Shown one piece after another: positions 7,539 through 18,900 of a DNA stretch of 64,000 bases (positions are counted from its first letter, which is position 1; each line of letters begins with the position of its first letter). The stretch spans positions 1 to 64,000 of the forward strand of contig JAIBAH010000013.1 of the NCBI GenBank assembly GCA_019695295.1, read 5' to 3'. The stretch comes from Bacteroidia bacterium. GTDB lineage: Bacteria; Bacteroidota; Bacteroidia; J057. Under the pieces are notes generated by a model. It saw only the letters and a list, made by a program, of their open reading frames with translations. It did not search any database and had not been told where the DNA came from. A program made the translations under genes and the position numbers.

Positions 7539-8372
7539 ATGAACTTCGTAAAAAAAACAGCATTTTTGCTAATGATAGGATTGCTTGCCATTGGCAGCGG
7601 TTCTGCCCAAACCAATGACGAGACCGAAGTAAGCATTGAAGCAGAGACAACCGAAGTGAGCGGCAACGCACAGATTTCCGCTCCGGAGTTGATTGCCAAA
7701 GCATCAGAGATTACTGAACAAAAAGGATTTGCATCCTACTACGCCGACAAATTTCACGGAAATCAGACTTCCAGTGGTGAAATTTTTGACAACTACCTGA
7801 TGACTGCCGCTCACAATACCCTTGCTTTCGGTACGATGGTAAAGGTTACAAATCTGAGCAACCAACTTTCTGTAGTGGTAAAGATTAATGACAGAGGCCC
7901 GTTTAAACCCGGCCGGATTATTGATTTATCCAAAGCTGCTGCAGATAAAATCAACCTGATACAGACCGGAACCGCAGAAGTAAAAATAGAAATTCTCAAT
8001 GAAAAAGGAAATATCAAACCGGTAAAGAAACCCATCCCCCCCGTTCAGGCAAGTAAGCCGGAAGGGGAAGTGGGCGAAGAAATTATCGGTACAGGTTTAT
8101 ACCGTGTGGATCCTGCACCCGAAAAAAGAACCGGGTTTGGCATTCAGATTGGTGCTTATCATGATTTCAAGTCTATGTTCCATTACACAAAATCCCTGCA
8201 CAATAAAGGCGTAGTAAATACCCTTATTCACTCAGGTTTCAGCAACGAAAAACCGGTTTACCGCCTGATTATTGGCCCTTATGAGACCAAAGCAGAGGCA
8301 GAAGCCGCAAAAAAAATCCTTTCCGAACAAAAAATAGACGGCATAATTCTTACGCTTGCCAATCTTAAATAA
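7539..8372 (+). CDS. rlpA: RlpA-like septal/rare lipoprotein A with SPOR domain
   Basis: The 277-residue protein has a signal peptide ending near GSGSAQ (residue ~25). A double-psi beta-barrel RlpA domain (about 60-155) contains FASYYADKFHGNQTSSGE, TAAHNTLAFGT and the conserved NDRGPFKPGRIIDLS. A C-terminal SPOR domain (about 200-277, GFGIQIGAYHDF, then YRLIIGPYETKAEAE) should bind denuded septal peptidoglycan. RlpA proteins are lytic transglycosylases or their relatives acting at division sites. There is no lipobox, so this one is probably soluble in the periplasm. A terminator follows directly. Confidence 0.9.
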   Translation: MNFVKKTAFLLMIGLLAIGSGSAQTNDETEVSIEAETTEVSGNAQISAPELIAKASEITEQKGFASYYADKFHGNQTSSGEIFDNYLMTAAHNTLAFGTMVKVTNLSNQLSVVVKINDRGPFKPGRIIDLSKAAADKINLIQTGTAEVKIEILNEKGNIKPVKKPIPPVQASKPEGEVGEEIIGTGLYRVDPAPEKRTGFGIQIGAYHDFKSMFHYTKSLHNKGVVNTLIHSGFSNEKPVYRLIIGPYETKAEAEAAKKILSEQKIDGIILTLANLK

Positions 8373-8396
8373 AGTTTTCCCGGTTTTGCAGCAATA

Positions 8397-8429
8397 AAAA
8401 CAACATTACAATTTGTGGTGTTGTTTTTT
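8397..8429 (+). terminator. Terminator after rlpA
   Basis: AAAACAACA pairs with TGTTGTTTT across a 13-nt loop, and a T run follows. Confidence 0.75.
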
Positions 8430-8499
8430 CTTTTTATGAAATTCACAGAAAAAACGATAATTTTACAATTATTTTCAAAACATTCATAGCTGTAAGAAT

Positions 8500-8904
8500 A
8501 TGCTCAATAAAGTCGAACACATCGGAATTGCCGTAAAAAACCTGCAGGAATCTGCCATTATATTTACCCGTTTACTCGGAGTTGAACCCTACAAACAGGA
8601 ATCTGTGGAAAGCGAAGGGGTAAATACGCTTTTTTTTCAGGTAGGAGAAACCAAAATTGAATTGCTCGAAGCAAGCAAACCGGAATCGGCGATTGCAAAA
8701 TTTATCGAGAAAAAAGGAGAAGGAATCCATCACCTTGCATTCGATGTAAGTGATATTCATACTGAAATGAAAAGAATGGAAACAGAAGGCTTCCGTCTTT
8801 TAAATCCTGAGCCGAAAGAGGGAGCAGACAATAAAATCATTTGTTTTCTACATCCTAAGGAGACCAACGGAGTACTGATTGAATTGTGTCAGGAAAAACC
8901 CTGA
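8500..8904 (+). CDS. mce: Methylmalonyl-CoA epimerase
   Basis: The 134-residue VOC-fold protein interconverts (R)- and (S)-methylmalonyl-CoA, linking propionyl-CoA to succinyl-CoA. It shows the family start (KVEHIGIAVKNL), KIELLEASKPES in the middle, GEGIHHLAFDV and the C-terminal GVLIELCQE. Likely metal ligands are His7, His77 or His78 and Glu128. The length is typical of the family. The mutase itself is not in this window. The next gene starts just downstream on the same strand. Confidence 0.93.
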   Translation: MLNKVEHIGIAVKNLQESAIIFTRLLGVEPYKQESVESEGVNTLFFQVGETKIELLEASKPESAIAKFIEKKGEGIHHLAFDVSDIHTEMKRMETEGFRLLNPEPKEGADNKIICFLHPKETNGVLIELCQEKP

Positions 8905-8930
8905 GTCATCCCGTAAAATCCGAATCATTC

Positions 8931-9491
8931 GTGAAAAAACCTGAAAATATCGTTGCTTTTTTTCTGGCAACCTTGCCTGCGGCACTCAATCGTTTGGGGG
9001 CTGTCATAGGTATGCTTGTGTTTTTATCTTCCGGATGTGCAAGTACAGAAGCTACAGAAAAACAACTTTATGAACAATTGTTTCAGGATGAAAGAACGGC
9101 ATTCCGGGGCATAAATATCGGAGACAAAATCGCAAAGATAAAAAGGCTTAATGAAGGAGAAAATCCTGTTTATGAAGATTTTCTGGGGCTGAAATATGTA
9201 TATCCGATACAAAACGGCAAAGCCTGGGTAAATTACTATATAGACAATCTTCGTACCGGCCAGGAAACCAACCGGGTCACAGCAATCTCTCTGGAAATCC
9301 GACAGGAAAATGAAATTGAAACGGCAGAATTATATGGAGAAATCCGGAATAAATTTATCCGGAAATACGGGTTGCCTTCGGGCAGTTACGGAGACTTTGT
9401 GTGGGAAGACTCTAACTATCCGATGGAAGTAAAACTCAGCATGAGCCTTGAGAAAAAAGTAATTCTCATTTATTTTACAGAGAAACCCTGA
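8931..9491 (+). CDS. Small lipoprotein, unknown function
   Basis: I chose the GTG at 8931, giving 186 residues. It places a basic-then-hydrophobic signal and the lipobox LSSGC within the first ~35 residues; a GTG at 8886 would overlap mce and add an unlikely extension. Residues after the lipid cysteine are charged, beginning with ASTEATEKQLYEQL. The mature part holds short beta-like segments such as GLKYVYPIQNGKAWVNYY and ends VILIYFTEKP. No family is recognised. It probably sits in the outer or inner membrane, and it may be cotranscribed with mce across a 26-bp gap. Confidence 0.75.
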   Translation: MKKPENIVAFFLATLPAALNRLGAVIGMLVFLSSGCASTEATEKQLYEQLFQDERTAFRGINIGDKIAKIKRLNEGENPVYEDFLGLKYVYPIQNGKAWVNYYIDNLRTGQETNRVTAISLEIRQENEIETAELYGEIRNKFIRKYGLPSGSYGDFVWEDSNYPMEVKLSMSLEKKVILIYFTEKP

Positions 9492-9497
9492 TTTTTT

Positions 9498-9911
9498 CTA
9501 TTTTTCATACAGAAAATTCACGGTCACTTCCAGCTCCGGGTGAAGACTCATCGCTACAGGACAGCTTTTGGCTGCATGCTCCAGCACCATTTTTTGTTTT
9601 TCGTCTATATCAGAACGTCTGAAATACATTTCCACTTCCAGGCGGATAATCCTTCTGGGGTTTTCGCCCATGATTTTGCGGACAATTCCGCTTAGTTCAC
9701 CCAAATCCCATCCTCTTTTTTCGGCAGCAATCCCCATAATCGTAAACATACAACTCACCAAAGCAGAAGCAACAAGGTCTGTAGGCGAGAATGCCTCCCC
9801 TTTTCCATTATTATCTACCGGCGCATCCGTTATGATTTCATTGCCCGAACGCAAATGCACCGATTTAGTCCGGAGATTTCCAAGATACTGTATTTCAGCA
9901 GTGACAGCCAT
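9498..9911 (-). CDS. OsmC/Ohr-family peroxide-protection protein
   Basis: The 137-residue protein has the OsmC-fold layout, with the two conserved cysteines at Cys54 (ALVSCMFTIMGIAAEKRGW) and Cys117 (AAKSCPVAMSLHPE). In this family they reduce organic hydroperoxides in the cytosol using a dithiol. The gene resembles the OsmC/YhfA branch rather than classical Ohr, so the exact substrate is open. It is convergent with the lipoprotein gene, only 6 bp away. Confidence 0.88.
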   Translation of the reverse strand: MAVTAEIQYLGNLRTKSVHLRSGNEIITDAPVDNNGKGEAFSPTDLVASALVSCMFTIMGIAAEKRGWDLGELSGIVRKIMGENPRRIIRLEVEMYFRRSDIDEKQKMVLEHAAKSCPVAMSLHPELEVTVNFLYEK

Positions 9912-10099
9912 TTTTATCGTATTTAAAAATTTGACAGATTCATAAAAGACAAAGTAAAGGAATTTACCCGTAAAAACCGAGTGAGTACATTAATTTTTTA
10001 ATGTTTACAAAAATCCTTTTGCTTCAGGCACAGACTCCTGATAAATAACCCGTTTAAAAACATTTTAAGAAGGATTAATAGAATTTTACAAATGTTGCT

Positions 10100-10107
10100 T
10101 ATCTTTG
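10100..10107 (+). promoter_or_regulatory. Candidate -7 element TATCTTTG (glmM-like gene)
   Basis: This exact TAnnTTTG match lies 52 bp upstream of the phosphohexomutase start. Confidence 0.6.
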
Positions 10108-10159
10108 CAGCGATTTTCAGTATGAAATACAATTTTTCATATTCCAACTGTTCTAAATT

Positions 10160-11539
10160 ATGTCATTAATAGCTTCTATTTCAGGGATACGAGGTACGAT
10201 AGGCGGAAATGCCGGAAAAAATCTCACTCCGATTGACATTGTTAAATTCACCGCAGCCTATGGATACTGGCTCAAAAGCAGGCAGGGTTCCAACCTTGTC
10301 ATCATAGGCCGGGACGCACGACCTTCCGGGGAGATGGTGCATCAGCTTGTCACTGCTACTCTTGTAGGGTTAGGGTTTGAAGTCATAGATTTAGGTCTTT
10401 CTACGACTCCAACGGTAGAGATGGCAGTACCTGAGATGAAAGCAGCAGGGGGAATTATCCTTACCGCTTCACACAATCCCGTAGAATGGAATGCACTGAA
10501 GCTACTCAATTACCGGGGTGAGTTTGTGACCAAAAAAGATGGTACCGAGATACTGGAGATTGCAGAAAAGCAAAACTACCGGTTTTCTGAGGTGAGTCAG
10601 TTGGGAAAAGTGACTAAGGCAGAGGATTTTATTCAGGTACATTTTCAAAAAATTCTTGACCTGAAATACATTGACAGTTATGCCATCGGCAAGGCCGGAC
10701 TAAAAATCGTGGTGGATGGCGTAAACAGTAGCGGGGGGATTTTTGTCCCTCTTTTGCTGGAACAGTTAGGAGTAAAGGAAATCATTCGGCTTCATTGTGA
10801 GCCTACCGGTTGGTTTGCGCATAACCCTGAACCACTTAAAGAAAATCTTTTAGACATCAGTCAGGCAGTGATTGCCCACAAAGCGGATTTGGGTATCGTA
10901 GTGGACCCGGATGTGGACAGGCTTGTCATCATTGATGAAAACGGAAAAATGATAGGCGAAGAATATACATTGGTTACCATTGCGGATTATATTCTTCAGT
11001 ATCAGAAATCCCCTGTCGTATCCAATTTATCTTCAAGCAGGGCACTGAAAGATGTGGCGGAAAGAAACGGATGCCGTTATTATGCTTCGGCAGTAGGAGA
11101 AGTAAATGTAATCGAGATCATGAAACGCCATGATGCACTGATTGGCGGAGAAGGAAACGGAGGCATTATTTTACCGGAACTGCATTACGGAAGAGACGCA
11201 CTCGTGGGAATAGCACTTTTCCTTTCACATCTGGTAAAAAGCAAAAAAACCTGTTCCCGGCTCAGAGCAGATTACCCGGACTATTACATGTCCAAACAAA
11301 AACTCGAACTAACCGAAGAAACCAATGTAAAAGCGGTTTTTGCAGCATTCTCCGAACAGTACAAAAATGAGAAAATCAATGATGTTGATGGTTTAAAGGT
11401 GGATTTTGCAGACTCATGGGTGCATTTACGCTCTTCCAATACAGAGCCTATCATGCGAATCTATACCGAAGCCAAAACCCAGGAAGAAGCCGACAGTCTG
11501 GCAGATTCTGTAAAAAAACAATTAGAAAAGATTATTTGA
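10160..11539 (+). CDS. glmM: Phosphoglucosamine mutase / phosphohexomutase
   Basis: The 459-residue alpha-D-phosphohexomutase carries the phosphoserine loop TASHNPVEWNALK near residue 103, the Mg-binding DPDVDR near 255 and the sugar-binding GGEGNGG near 335. The C-terminal phosphate-binding loop is RSSNTEPIMRIYTEA. Bacteroidota proteins of this type usually serve as GlmM, converting glucosamine-6-phosphate to glucosamine-1-phosphate for UDP-GlcNAc. A phosphomannomutase/phosphoglucomutase role cannot be excluded. The cysteine desulfurase gene starts 18 bp downstream, suggesting one transcript. Confidence 0.87.
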   Translation: MSLIASISGIRGTIGGNAGKNLTPIDIVKFTAAYGYWLKSRQGSNLVIIGRDARPSGEMVHQLVTATLVGLGFEVIDLGLSTTPTVEMAVPEMKAAGGIILTASHNPVEWNALKLLNYRGEFVTKKDGTEILEIAEKQNYRFSEVSQLGKVTKAEDFIQVHFQKILDLKYIDSYAIGKAGLKIVVDGVNSSGGIFVPLLLEQLGVKEIIRLHCEPTGWFAHNPEPLKENLLDISQAVIAHKADLGIVVDPDVDRLVIIDENGKMIGEEYTLVTIADYILQYQKSPVVSNLSSSRALKDVAERNGCRYYASAVGEVNVIEIMKRHDALIGGEGNGGIILPELHYGRDALVGIALFLSHLVKSKKTCSRLRADYPDYYMSKQKLELTEETNVKAVFAAFSEQYKNEKINDVDGLKVDFADSWVHLRSSNTEPIMRIYTEAKTQEEADSLADSVKKQLEKII

Positions 11540-11557
11540 TAGTCATCATTTTCACAA

Positions 11558-12697
11558 ATGGACAGAATATATTTTGACAATGCCGCTTCAACCCCCATGG
11601 ATGAGAGCGTTTTTGAAGCGATGAAGCCTTATTTTTGTGAATTTTCAGGAAATCCCTCCTCTACTCACAGTCATGGAAGGATACTGAAAAATGCAGTGGA
11701 AAAGTCCCGGAAATTAATCGCAGGCTATCTGAATGCAATGCCTTCCGAAATTTTTTTTACTGCTGGTGGTACTGAAGCTGACAATACAATCCTTTGCGGA
11801 GCTGTTTCTCAGTACAATATAAAAGCGATTGTTTCCACGGAAATTGAGCATCACGCTGTGACTCATACAATTGAGTATCTTGTAAAGGAAAAAGGGGTAA
11901 AATCCATCCTGCTTTCCGTAGATAAAAAGGGGAACATCAATCCGGAAGAGTTGTCTGCTGTTCTGGCGGAAAATCCAAATGCTTTGGTTTCAATCATGCA
12001 TGCCAATAATGAAATCGGTACACTTGCTGATATTCAGGAGATAGGGGAAATCTGCCAGGAATACAATGCGCTTTTTCATTCCGATACAGTTCAAACGATA
12101 GGGCATTTCCCCTTTGACCTTCAGAATACTAACGTACATTATTTAACCGGCTCAGCCCATAAATTCTACGGGCCCAAAGGAATTGGATTTATGTATATCA
12201 AACAGGGATATCCGATTCCGGCGCTGATTCATGGCGGGAGTCAGGAAAGAAATATGCGTTCAGGTACAGAAAATGTAGCAGGGATTGTGGGAATGGCGCA
12301 TGCACTGGAAAAATGTTATAGCAACCTTCCGGAGAAGGAAGAAAAACTATGGGCACTCAAAGACTATATGAAACAGCAGTTGACGCAGCATTTTCCGAAT
12401 GTTTGTTTTCATGGTGAAACCGAAAAAGGAAAGTCTCTCTCTACGATTCTGAATTCCGGGTTTGACCTGGGAGGAGAAGAAAGAATGCTGCTTTTTAATC
12501 TGGATATTAAAGGAGTTTCCGTTTCCGGAGGTTCTGCCTGTACTTCAGGAAGTCTGATTGGCTCTCATGTTCTGGCCGGTATTCAGGCTGACCCGGTTTA
12601 TGCAATGAACGCAATTCGGTTTTCTTTCGGCATTCAAAACACAAAAGAAGAGATTGATAAAACGATAGAGGCACTGAAAGAAATTATGTACTCCTGA
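11558..12697 (+). CDS. Cysteine desulfurase (NifS/IscS family)
   Basis: The 379-residue PLP enzyme removes sulfur from cysteine to supply Fe-S cluster assembly or tRNA thiolation. Visible features are YFDNAASTPMDESV at the start, GGTEADNT, HSDTVQTIGHFPFD, the PLP lysine in GSAHKFYGPKG (about residue 203) and the catalytic cysteine near 328 in SGGSACTSGS. The short active-site loop resembles group I (NifS/IscS). It follows the phosphohexomutase closely and is followed by a terminator. Confidence 0.92.
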   Translation: MDRIYFDNAASTPMDESVFEAMKPYFCEFSGNPSSTHSHGRILKNAVEKSRKLIAGYLNAMPSEIFFTAGGTEADNTILCGAVSQYNIKAIVSTEIEHHAVTHTIEYLVKEKGVKSILLSVDKKGNINPEELSAVLAENPNALVSIMHANNEIGTLADIQEIGEICQEYNALFHSDTVQTIGHFPFDLQNTNVHYLTGSAHKFYGPKGIGFMYIKQGYPIPALIHGGSQERNMRSGTENVAGIVGMAHALEKCYSNLPEKEEKLWALKDYMKQQLTQHFPNVCFHGETEKGKSLSTILNSGFDLGGEERMLLFNLDIKGVSVSGGSACTSGSLIGSHVLAGIQADPVYAMNAIRFSFGIQNTKEEIDKTIEALKEIMYS

Positions 12698-12720
12698 TTT
12701 TTCACTGAGCATAATTTACC

Positions 12721-12764
12721 ATCCCCGCAAGCATGTACCAACAGCTTTCGGGGATTCCGTTTTT
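12721..12764 (+). terminator. Terminator after cysteine desulfurase
   Basis: ATCCCCG and CGGGGAT pair, and the stem extends past one mismatch through AAGC/GCTT. A T run at 12760-12764 follows. Confidence 0.7.
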
Positions 12765-12897
12765 GATTTGCAAATGCAGATAAACATACCGGCTGAATCA
12801 GTATTCTGCCCCAAAGCCATTTTCCTCTTTTTTATTTATTCCCTGAAAAAATATTATATAACGGGCTGATTTTTTGTTTTTTTCTTATAAATATCCT

Positions 12898-12914
12898 ATA
12901 TTGGCAGCCAATAT
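12898..12914. promoter_or_regulatory. Palindrome upstream of the giant adhesin
   Basis: ATATTGGC-A-GCCAATAT is a perfect inverted repeat 39 bp before the adhesin start. It is overlapped by a 10-bp direct repeat, ATATCCTATA (12891-12900) and ATATCCTGTA (12911-12920), 20 bp apart. The words TATATTGG and TATCTTAT inside or next to it are near-matches to the -7 consensus. It could be an operator over the core promoter or a leader hairpin. Confidence 0.45.
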
Positions 12915-12953
12915 CCTGTATCTTATTACAAATTTCAGATTCAGTCTTAAAAT

Positions 12954-15900
12954 ATGAAATATAATTACCTTACTTCGTTCATTTTACTCATCCTTTGTGC
13001 TGCTTTTCCATTTACCTCCCTAAAAGCAAGTCACTTTGTAGGAGCGGATTTAACTTATAATTGCCTGAGTGGGAATACCTACGAGATTACCCTGAACCTT
13101 TACCGGGATTGTGCCGGAGGAGGATTTCCCAATTCCTGGAATATAAACATCGCTTCAGCCTCCTGCGGGGTAAACAACTCCGCAACCGTGACCCTTGTCA
13201 GCTCTCAGGAGGTATCGGCAATCTGTATCCCTCAAATCGGAAATACCTCCTGTAGCGGAGGAAATCTTCCGGGTATTCAGCAATACATATACAGAACCAC
13301 TTATACTTTACCGCAGGCCTGCAGTGACTGGGTCTTTAGTTTTAGTTCCTGTTGCAGGAATTATGCAATTACTACCGGCCCGGGAGGAAACAGTTTTTAT
13401 GTTCAGTCAAAACTGAATAACCTGCTCGCGCCCTGTAATTCTTCTCCTGTTTTCTCTTCTTTGCCGGTCCCTTATTTTTGTGCAGGCCAGCTGGCAAACT
13501 ATAATCACGGAGCGATAGAGCCTGACGGAGACTCACTGGTATATTCGTTGGTAAATCCGCTTCAGACAGCTGCCACCTCCGTTACATTTAACTTTCCGTT
13601 CACCTCTACTTACCCTATTGCAACCAATCCTGCAAACAATTTCGGATTCAATAACCTGACCGGTCAGATGACATTTACGCCTTCAGGTGTACAACAGGGA
13701 GTGCTTGCTGTAAGGGTGGACGAATACCGGAACGGGGTAATTATAGGTTCTGTAATGCGGGATATTCAGGTAGTAGTCATCAACTGTATCAATAACAGCA
13801 GCGTACAATTGCAACCTATCTCAAATCTATCAGGCGGGACGGCAATCGGAGCCAACAATTTACGGGTATGTGCAGGCAATACACTGGGTTTTAATATTGT
13901 AGGAACCGACCCGAATGTGAGTACCACAATCACCATGACCTCCAATGCGGGAGTAGCACTACCGGGCTCAACCTTTACCACCACAGGTACCAATCCGGTA
14001 ACCGGTACCTTTACATGGCCCACCAATGCCAGCAATGTAGGATACTGGAACTTTACCGTTACTGTCACTGACAATAATTGCCCTGTACCAAGTGTTCAGG
14101 TCATTGGTTTTACGATTAACGTATTCGGAGTAGATATTTCTGCCTCAGATTATACTTTTTGTCCGGGTACCCCTCAGAACGTACAGTTGAATGCGTCTGT
14201 CGGGGGAAGTGTGGGCTGTCCCTCCGGAAACTGCTACTCATGGTCACCGGCTACGGGATTAAGTGCCACCAATATTCCCAATCCGGTTGCTACAGTAAGC
14301 AGCCCGATTACCTATACCGTTACTTATAATGATGGCGTTTGTACCGTGATTGACCAGGTTGCCTTTGTTCCGGAAGGAAGTGTAACCATTACCCCCGCCA
14401 ATCCCACGGTTTGCCCCGGAAATAATGTTCAGTTGAGCGCGACCAATACTTTCCCTGTACAGAGTGGAACCTGCGCCACAAGTAATGTCCCCTGTAACGG
14501 CCCGGTTGTACTCCGAAGCATTGGAACAGGGAATACCTTTAATAATACTCAGTTCACTTCTGTTACTCCCTATAACGGTTATTGGCATGACAGCCGTTTT
14601 CAGATGCTTATCAGAGCCAGTGAACTGACCGCTGCCGGCTTTGTACCCGGGTTACTGCGCTCTCTCTCTTTCAATATCGGGGCGAAATACAGCAATCAAA
14701 ATTACCAGAATTTTAATATCAAACTGGCCTGTACTCCGCTCACCACAATTTCTGCTTTTCAGAATACAGGGTTTTCTACGGTTTATACAGGAACGGTAGG
14801 AACGATTGCAGGAATTAATACCTATAATTTTACCAATCCCTATCAGTGGGACGGAGTATCCAATATTATTATTGAAGTTTGCTATGATAATACCTCCTAT
14901 TATCGTTCTGACCCTGTATATTATACTACCACAACCTTTAATTCTGTAATTTATACTTACGGAGACAACAATACCGGCTGTAGTATGGTAGGAGGAACAA
15001 TCAGTGCTGCACGCCCGAATATCAGTATTAATAATTGCCCGGTTGCGCCTCCCGTTAATTATACATGGACTTCCATTGCCGGAAATCCTGTAAGTACCCT
15101 GAGCGCCACCAATATCGCCAACCCAGTTGCCAATCCTACTCAAACGACAACCTATGTCGTAGCCTGTGATAATGGAAATTGTACGGTATATGACACTGTA
15201 ACGGTAAATATGTCGCCTGTTCCTGTATTAAACAGTATTCCGGATATCAATTCATGTCCGGGAGTGCCGGTGACGCTTACGGCTTCAGGCACAGGATTAT
15301 TGGGCTATAACTGGAGTACCGGTAGCCTCAATGCATCCATCACGGTTTCCCCGATGACTACCACTACTTATTTTGTAACCGTAAATACAGCATGTGGCAA
15401 TCTTTCAGATACTGTCACCGTTTTCATCAATGATGTGACCGCTCCGGTTATCAGTAACTGCCCTGCAAGTGTAACGGTAAACAATGACCCCGGTCAGTGC
15501 GGAGCGTTGGTTTCATGGGTTGCTCCATCGGTTTCTGATAATTGTCCCAATCCGGTAATCGTTCAGTCCTCAGGTCCCGGTTCCGGTACTTTATTCCCGA
15601 TTGGAAGTACCATTATTAGTTATTCCGCAATAGATGTTGCCGGAAATACGGCCGTCTGCTCATTTACCATAACGGTAAATGATACGGAAAATCCGGTCAT
15701 TTCGGGTTGCCCCGCAAATATAGCCCTCTCCAATGATCCCGGATTATGCGGAGCGGTTGTAAACTGGGCTTTGCCTTCCGCTTCTGATAATTGCAGTGTA
15801 GTACTCAGTCAGACACAGGGAAGTGCTTCCGGCAGCGTTTTCCCACTTGGTACAAGTACAATTGAATATACTGCTACGGACCCTTCCGGTAATAGTGTAG

Positions 15901-18900
15901 TATGTTCTTTCACCATTACAATCAATGATACTGAAAATCCTGTTATTACAGGTTGTCCTGCCAATATCAATCAGGGAAGTGACCCGGGAGTGTGCGGAGC
16001 AGTGATAAACTGGACTACGCCCTCTGTAAATGATAATTGTCCGGGTACAGTTCTTACTCAGACACAAGGTCAGGCAAGTGGAAGTATATTCCCTCTGGGT
16101 ACTCAAACGATAGAATACACCGCTACTGACGCAAACGGAAATACAGCGACCTGTCAGTTTACAGTTACAGTAACAGACAATCTGCCTCCTTCTGCTATTT
16201 GTCAGGACATAACTGTCTCTTTGGATAATACAGGCAATGTTTCCATTACTGCCGCTCAGATTGATAACGGAAGCACTGATAACTGCGGAATACAAAGCAT
16301 TTCGGCTTCGGTTACCGCTTTTGACTGCTCAAACGTCGGTGTAAACGTCGTTACCCTGACCGTAACGGATGTAAACGGGAATACGGCAACCTGTAATGCC
16401 AATGTAACAGTTCAGGATGATATGACTCCCAACGTAGTTTGCCAAAATATTACTGTTCAACTTGATAATACAGGCAATGCTTCTATCACTCCCGCTCAGG
16501 TGGACAACGGAAGCACTGACAACTGTGGCATTGCCACCATGAGTGTTTCCCCCAATGGATTTGACTGTTCTGTCATAGGCGCAAATACGGTAACGCTACT
16601 GGTAACTGACGTGAATGGAAATACGGCTAACTGTACAGCAACCGTAACGGTAGAAGATAATGTAGCGCCGGTTGCCGTTTGTCAGGATATCACCATACAG
16701 TTGGATAATACCGGAAATGCCGCTATCACTGCCGCACAGATTGATAACGGAAGTGCTGACGCTTGCGGTATTGCTTCTGTAACGGTCTCTCCCAATACCT
16801 TTAACTGCTCTACTGCTGGTGTAAACGTTGTAATATTAACAGTGACGGATGTAAATGGCAATATTTCCACCTGTAATGCAAACGTAACGGTTCAGGAGCT
16901 TATCCCTCCTGCAGTGATTTGTCAGGATATAACGGTACAACTGGACGCAACCGGAAATATCATAATTACCCCCGCTCAGGTGGATAATGGCAGTACGGAT
17001 AACTGTGGAATTACGGGTATGTCTGTCAGCCCCAATGCCTTTGATTGCAGTAATATCGGTGTAAATATCGTTACCCTGACCGCTTCAGATGCAAACGGAA
17101 ATACAGCAACCTGCAATGCGAATGTAACGGTTCAGGATAATACGCCTCCTTCCATGATTTGCCAGAACCTCACGGTTCAGCTGGATAATACCGGAAATGT
17201 AAGTATTACGGCTGCTCAGGTGGATAATGGTTCTTCCGATGCATGCGGAATATCAGGACTATCTCTTACACCTACGGGTTTTACCTGTGCAAATATTGGC
17301 GCAAATACGGTTACGCTCACGGCAACCGATGTAAACGGAAATACAGCAAGCTGCTCAGCTACAGTAACGGTTCAGGACAATGTCGTTCCTAACGCTTTAT
17401 GCCAAAACCTGACGGTACAACTTGATAATACAGGTAATGCTTCCATTACAGCAGCACAGATTGATAATGGCAGTAACGATAATTGTGGCGTTGCGGGAAT
17501 AAGCGTTTCTCCCAATCAGTTTACGTGTGCTAATCTCGGAAATAATACTGTAACCCTGACGGTAACGGATGTCAATGGAAATACGGCAACCTGTAATGCT
17601 ACAGTGACAATACAGGACTTAATCGCTCCGGTTCTTTCCGGTTGCCCTTCCAACATTTCACAGAATAACGATTCCGGATTATGCGGAGCTTCGGTGACCT
17701 GGACATTACCCACCGTTAGTGATAATTGTCCTGCGGTACTTTCTTCTACCCACAATCCGGGTGACTTCTTTGCGCTGGGCTCGACTACGGTCACTTATAC
17801 TGCTACGGATGCAAGTGGAAATACGGCAACCTGCTCTTTCAGTGTAACGATATCCGATAACGAGAATCCGGTCATCGTCAACTGTCCCTCCAATATCAGT
17901 GCGAATGCCAATGCCAATTGTCAGGCTGTGGTAAACTGGACTGCCCCTGCTTTTACGGATAATTGCCCGGGAGGAACCCTGAGCAGCAGTATTCTCTCAG
18001 GAAGCACCTTTGCCCTGGGGACAAGTACGGTGGTTTACACCGCAACAGATGCCGCAGGCAATACCACAACCTGTTCTTTTGATGTAACCGTTACTGACAA
18101 TACCCCTCCTGTAATTGTAAACTGTCCCGCCAATATTGTACAGAATGCAGGTCCGAACTGTGATGCAGTAGTCAACTGGACTGCTCCTTCGGTTACAGAC
18201 AATTGCCCCGGAGCTTCTGTTTCGGGCTCTCATACTCCCGGCTCGGTATTCTCCTTTGGAACAACTACCGTAGTATATACTGCTACGGACGCTGCGGGGA
18301 ATACGGCAACTTGTTCTTTTGATGTTACCCTTCAGGATAATCTCCCGCCGGTTATCAATAATTGTCCGGGAAATATAGTGATAAACTTATCCTCCCGTTG
18401 TGATACTACCGTATCGTGGACTCCTCCTACCATTACCGACAACTGCTCAGGAGTAGTGATTAGTGTGAGCGATAACCCCGGAGATGTATTTCCTTTGGGT
18501 GTAACGAATGTCACCTATACGGCTACGGATGTCGTAGGGAATACCGCATCCTGTGCCTTTACGATAACTGTTAATCCGCCGCCTGCGCTGAACGCAACGA
18601 TTACGCAGCAAACCAATGCCAGCTGTTTTGGTCAGACAGGAAGTGCAACCGTATCAGTTACCGGAGGGTCGGGCTCATACCTGTATTCATGGACTGCCTC
18701 CGGCGGACAAAATACCGCTACCGCAACCCTCGGTGGGGGAAATCATACGGTAATCGTCATTGATGCACTTGCAAATGCCTGCGTAGCGATGGATACGGCT
18801 CAGGTGAATATCGTCGTTCCTTCTTTATTATCCCTCAATACCACTAAAACAGACCCGACTTGTTTTGGTTTCAGTAATGGCTCGGCTACGGCTATCACCA

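Noticed and set aside
12721-12764. Hairpin as a riboswitch for the adhesin gene
   Set aside because: Stem followed by T run directly after the cysteine desulfurase gene fits a terminator.
14652-16295. Long antisense frames (163 and 183 codons) inside the giant adhesin gene
   Set aside because: They mirror the Thr/Asn-rich repeat composition of the plus-strand gene and have no start context, signal or domain of their own.
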